NCBI RefSeq assembly: GCF_964340395.1
Contig: NC_135563.1
Span: forward strand, 18,935,151 to 18,999,150
Length of the DNA: 64,000 bases
Direction: 5' to 3'
Source of the DNA: Glandiceps talaboti
Lineage: Eukaryota; Hemichordata; Enteropneusta; Spengelidae
Shown here: one piece after another, positions 59,611 to 64,000 of the stretch
Numbering within the stretch: the first letter of the stretch is position 1
Layout: the number at the start of each line of letters is the position of its first letter
Translations under genes and position numbers: made by a program
The notes under the pieces: generated by a model
What the model saw: only the letters and a program-made list of their open reading frames with translations
Told to the model about the DNA's origin: nothing
Database searches by the model: none

Positions 59611-64000
<4,390 letters not shown>

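Overview
The window is nuclear DNA of an animal, most likely an AT-rich marine invertebrate bilaterian. The evidence is GT-AG introns, four protein genes with clear animal orthologues, long gene-poor stretches, very abundant micro- and minisatellites, and many small fold-back elements. I cannot assign a phylum from the sequence alone.

Layout. 1-18.4 kb has no gene I can defend. It holds composite tetranucleotide arrays, several degenerate tandem repeats (3.4-3.8, 4.6-5.4 and 5.5-6.0 kb), a hairpin-forming pentanucleotide array (8.0-8.3 kb), a long TA/TG array (11.5-11.7 kb) and small palindromic elements. 18520-20372 (+) is a two-exon PWWP2-family gene, a chromatin reader, with an NRF1-type palindrome just upstream. 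20.4-42.5 kb is about 22 kb without a recognisable gene, containing fold-back elements, minisatellites, an octamer array and candidate CTCF-like sites. 42551-45784 (-) is TTC1, six coding exons, a TPR co-chaperone adaptor. 47372-56234 (+) is SEPSECS, ten exons, complete at 503 residues, the last step of selenocysteyl-tRNA synthesis. TTC1 and SEPSECS are head-to-head, 1.6 kb apart. 59611-64000 (-) is a metabotropic-glutamate-receptor-like class C GPCR. Its last two coding exons are present and its 5' part lies beyond the right edge.

How the genes relate. They do not form a pathway. PWWP2 beside TTC1 matches the PWWP2A-TTC1 neighbourhood I recall on human chromosome 5q33, so this looks like retained ancient microsynteny, while SEPSECS is elsewhere in human. 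SEPSECS implies that the organism makes selenoproteins.

I found no new multi-gene system. The strongest leads for follow-up are: the receptor's ligand pocket, which keeps the amino-acid-backbone contacts but appears to lose two side-chain-carboxylate contacts; a recurrent family of TAGCC...GGCTA palindromes; two MITE-like elements; and a 38-bp-period array of perfect POU octamers. Exon coordinates were set by hand from splice sites and reading-frame continuity, without transcripts or database searches.
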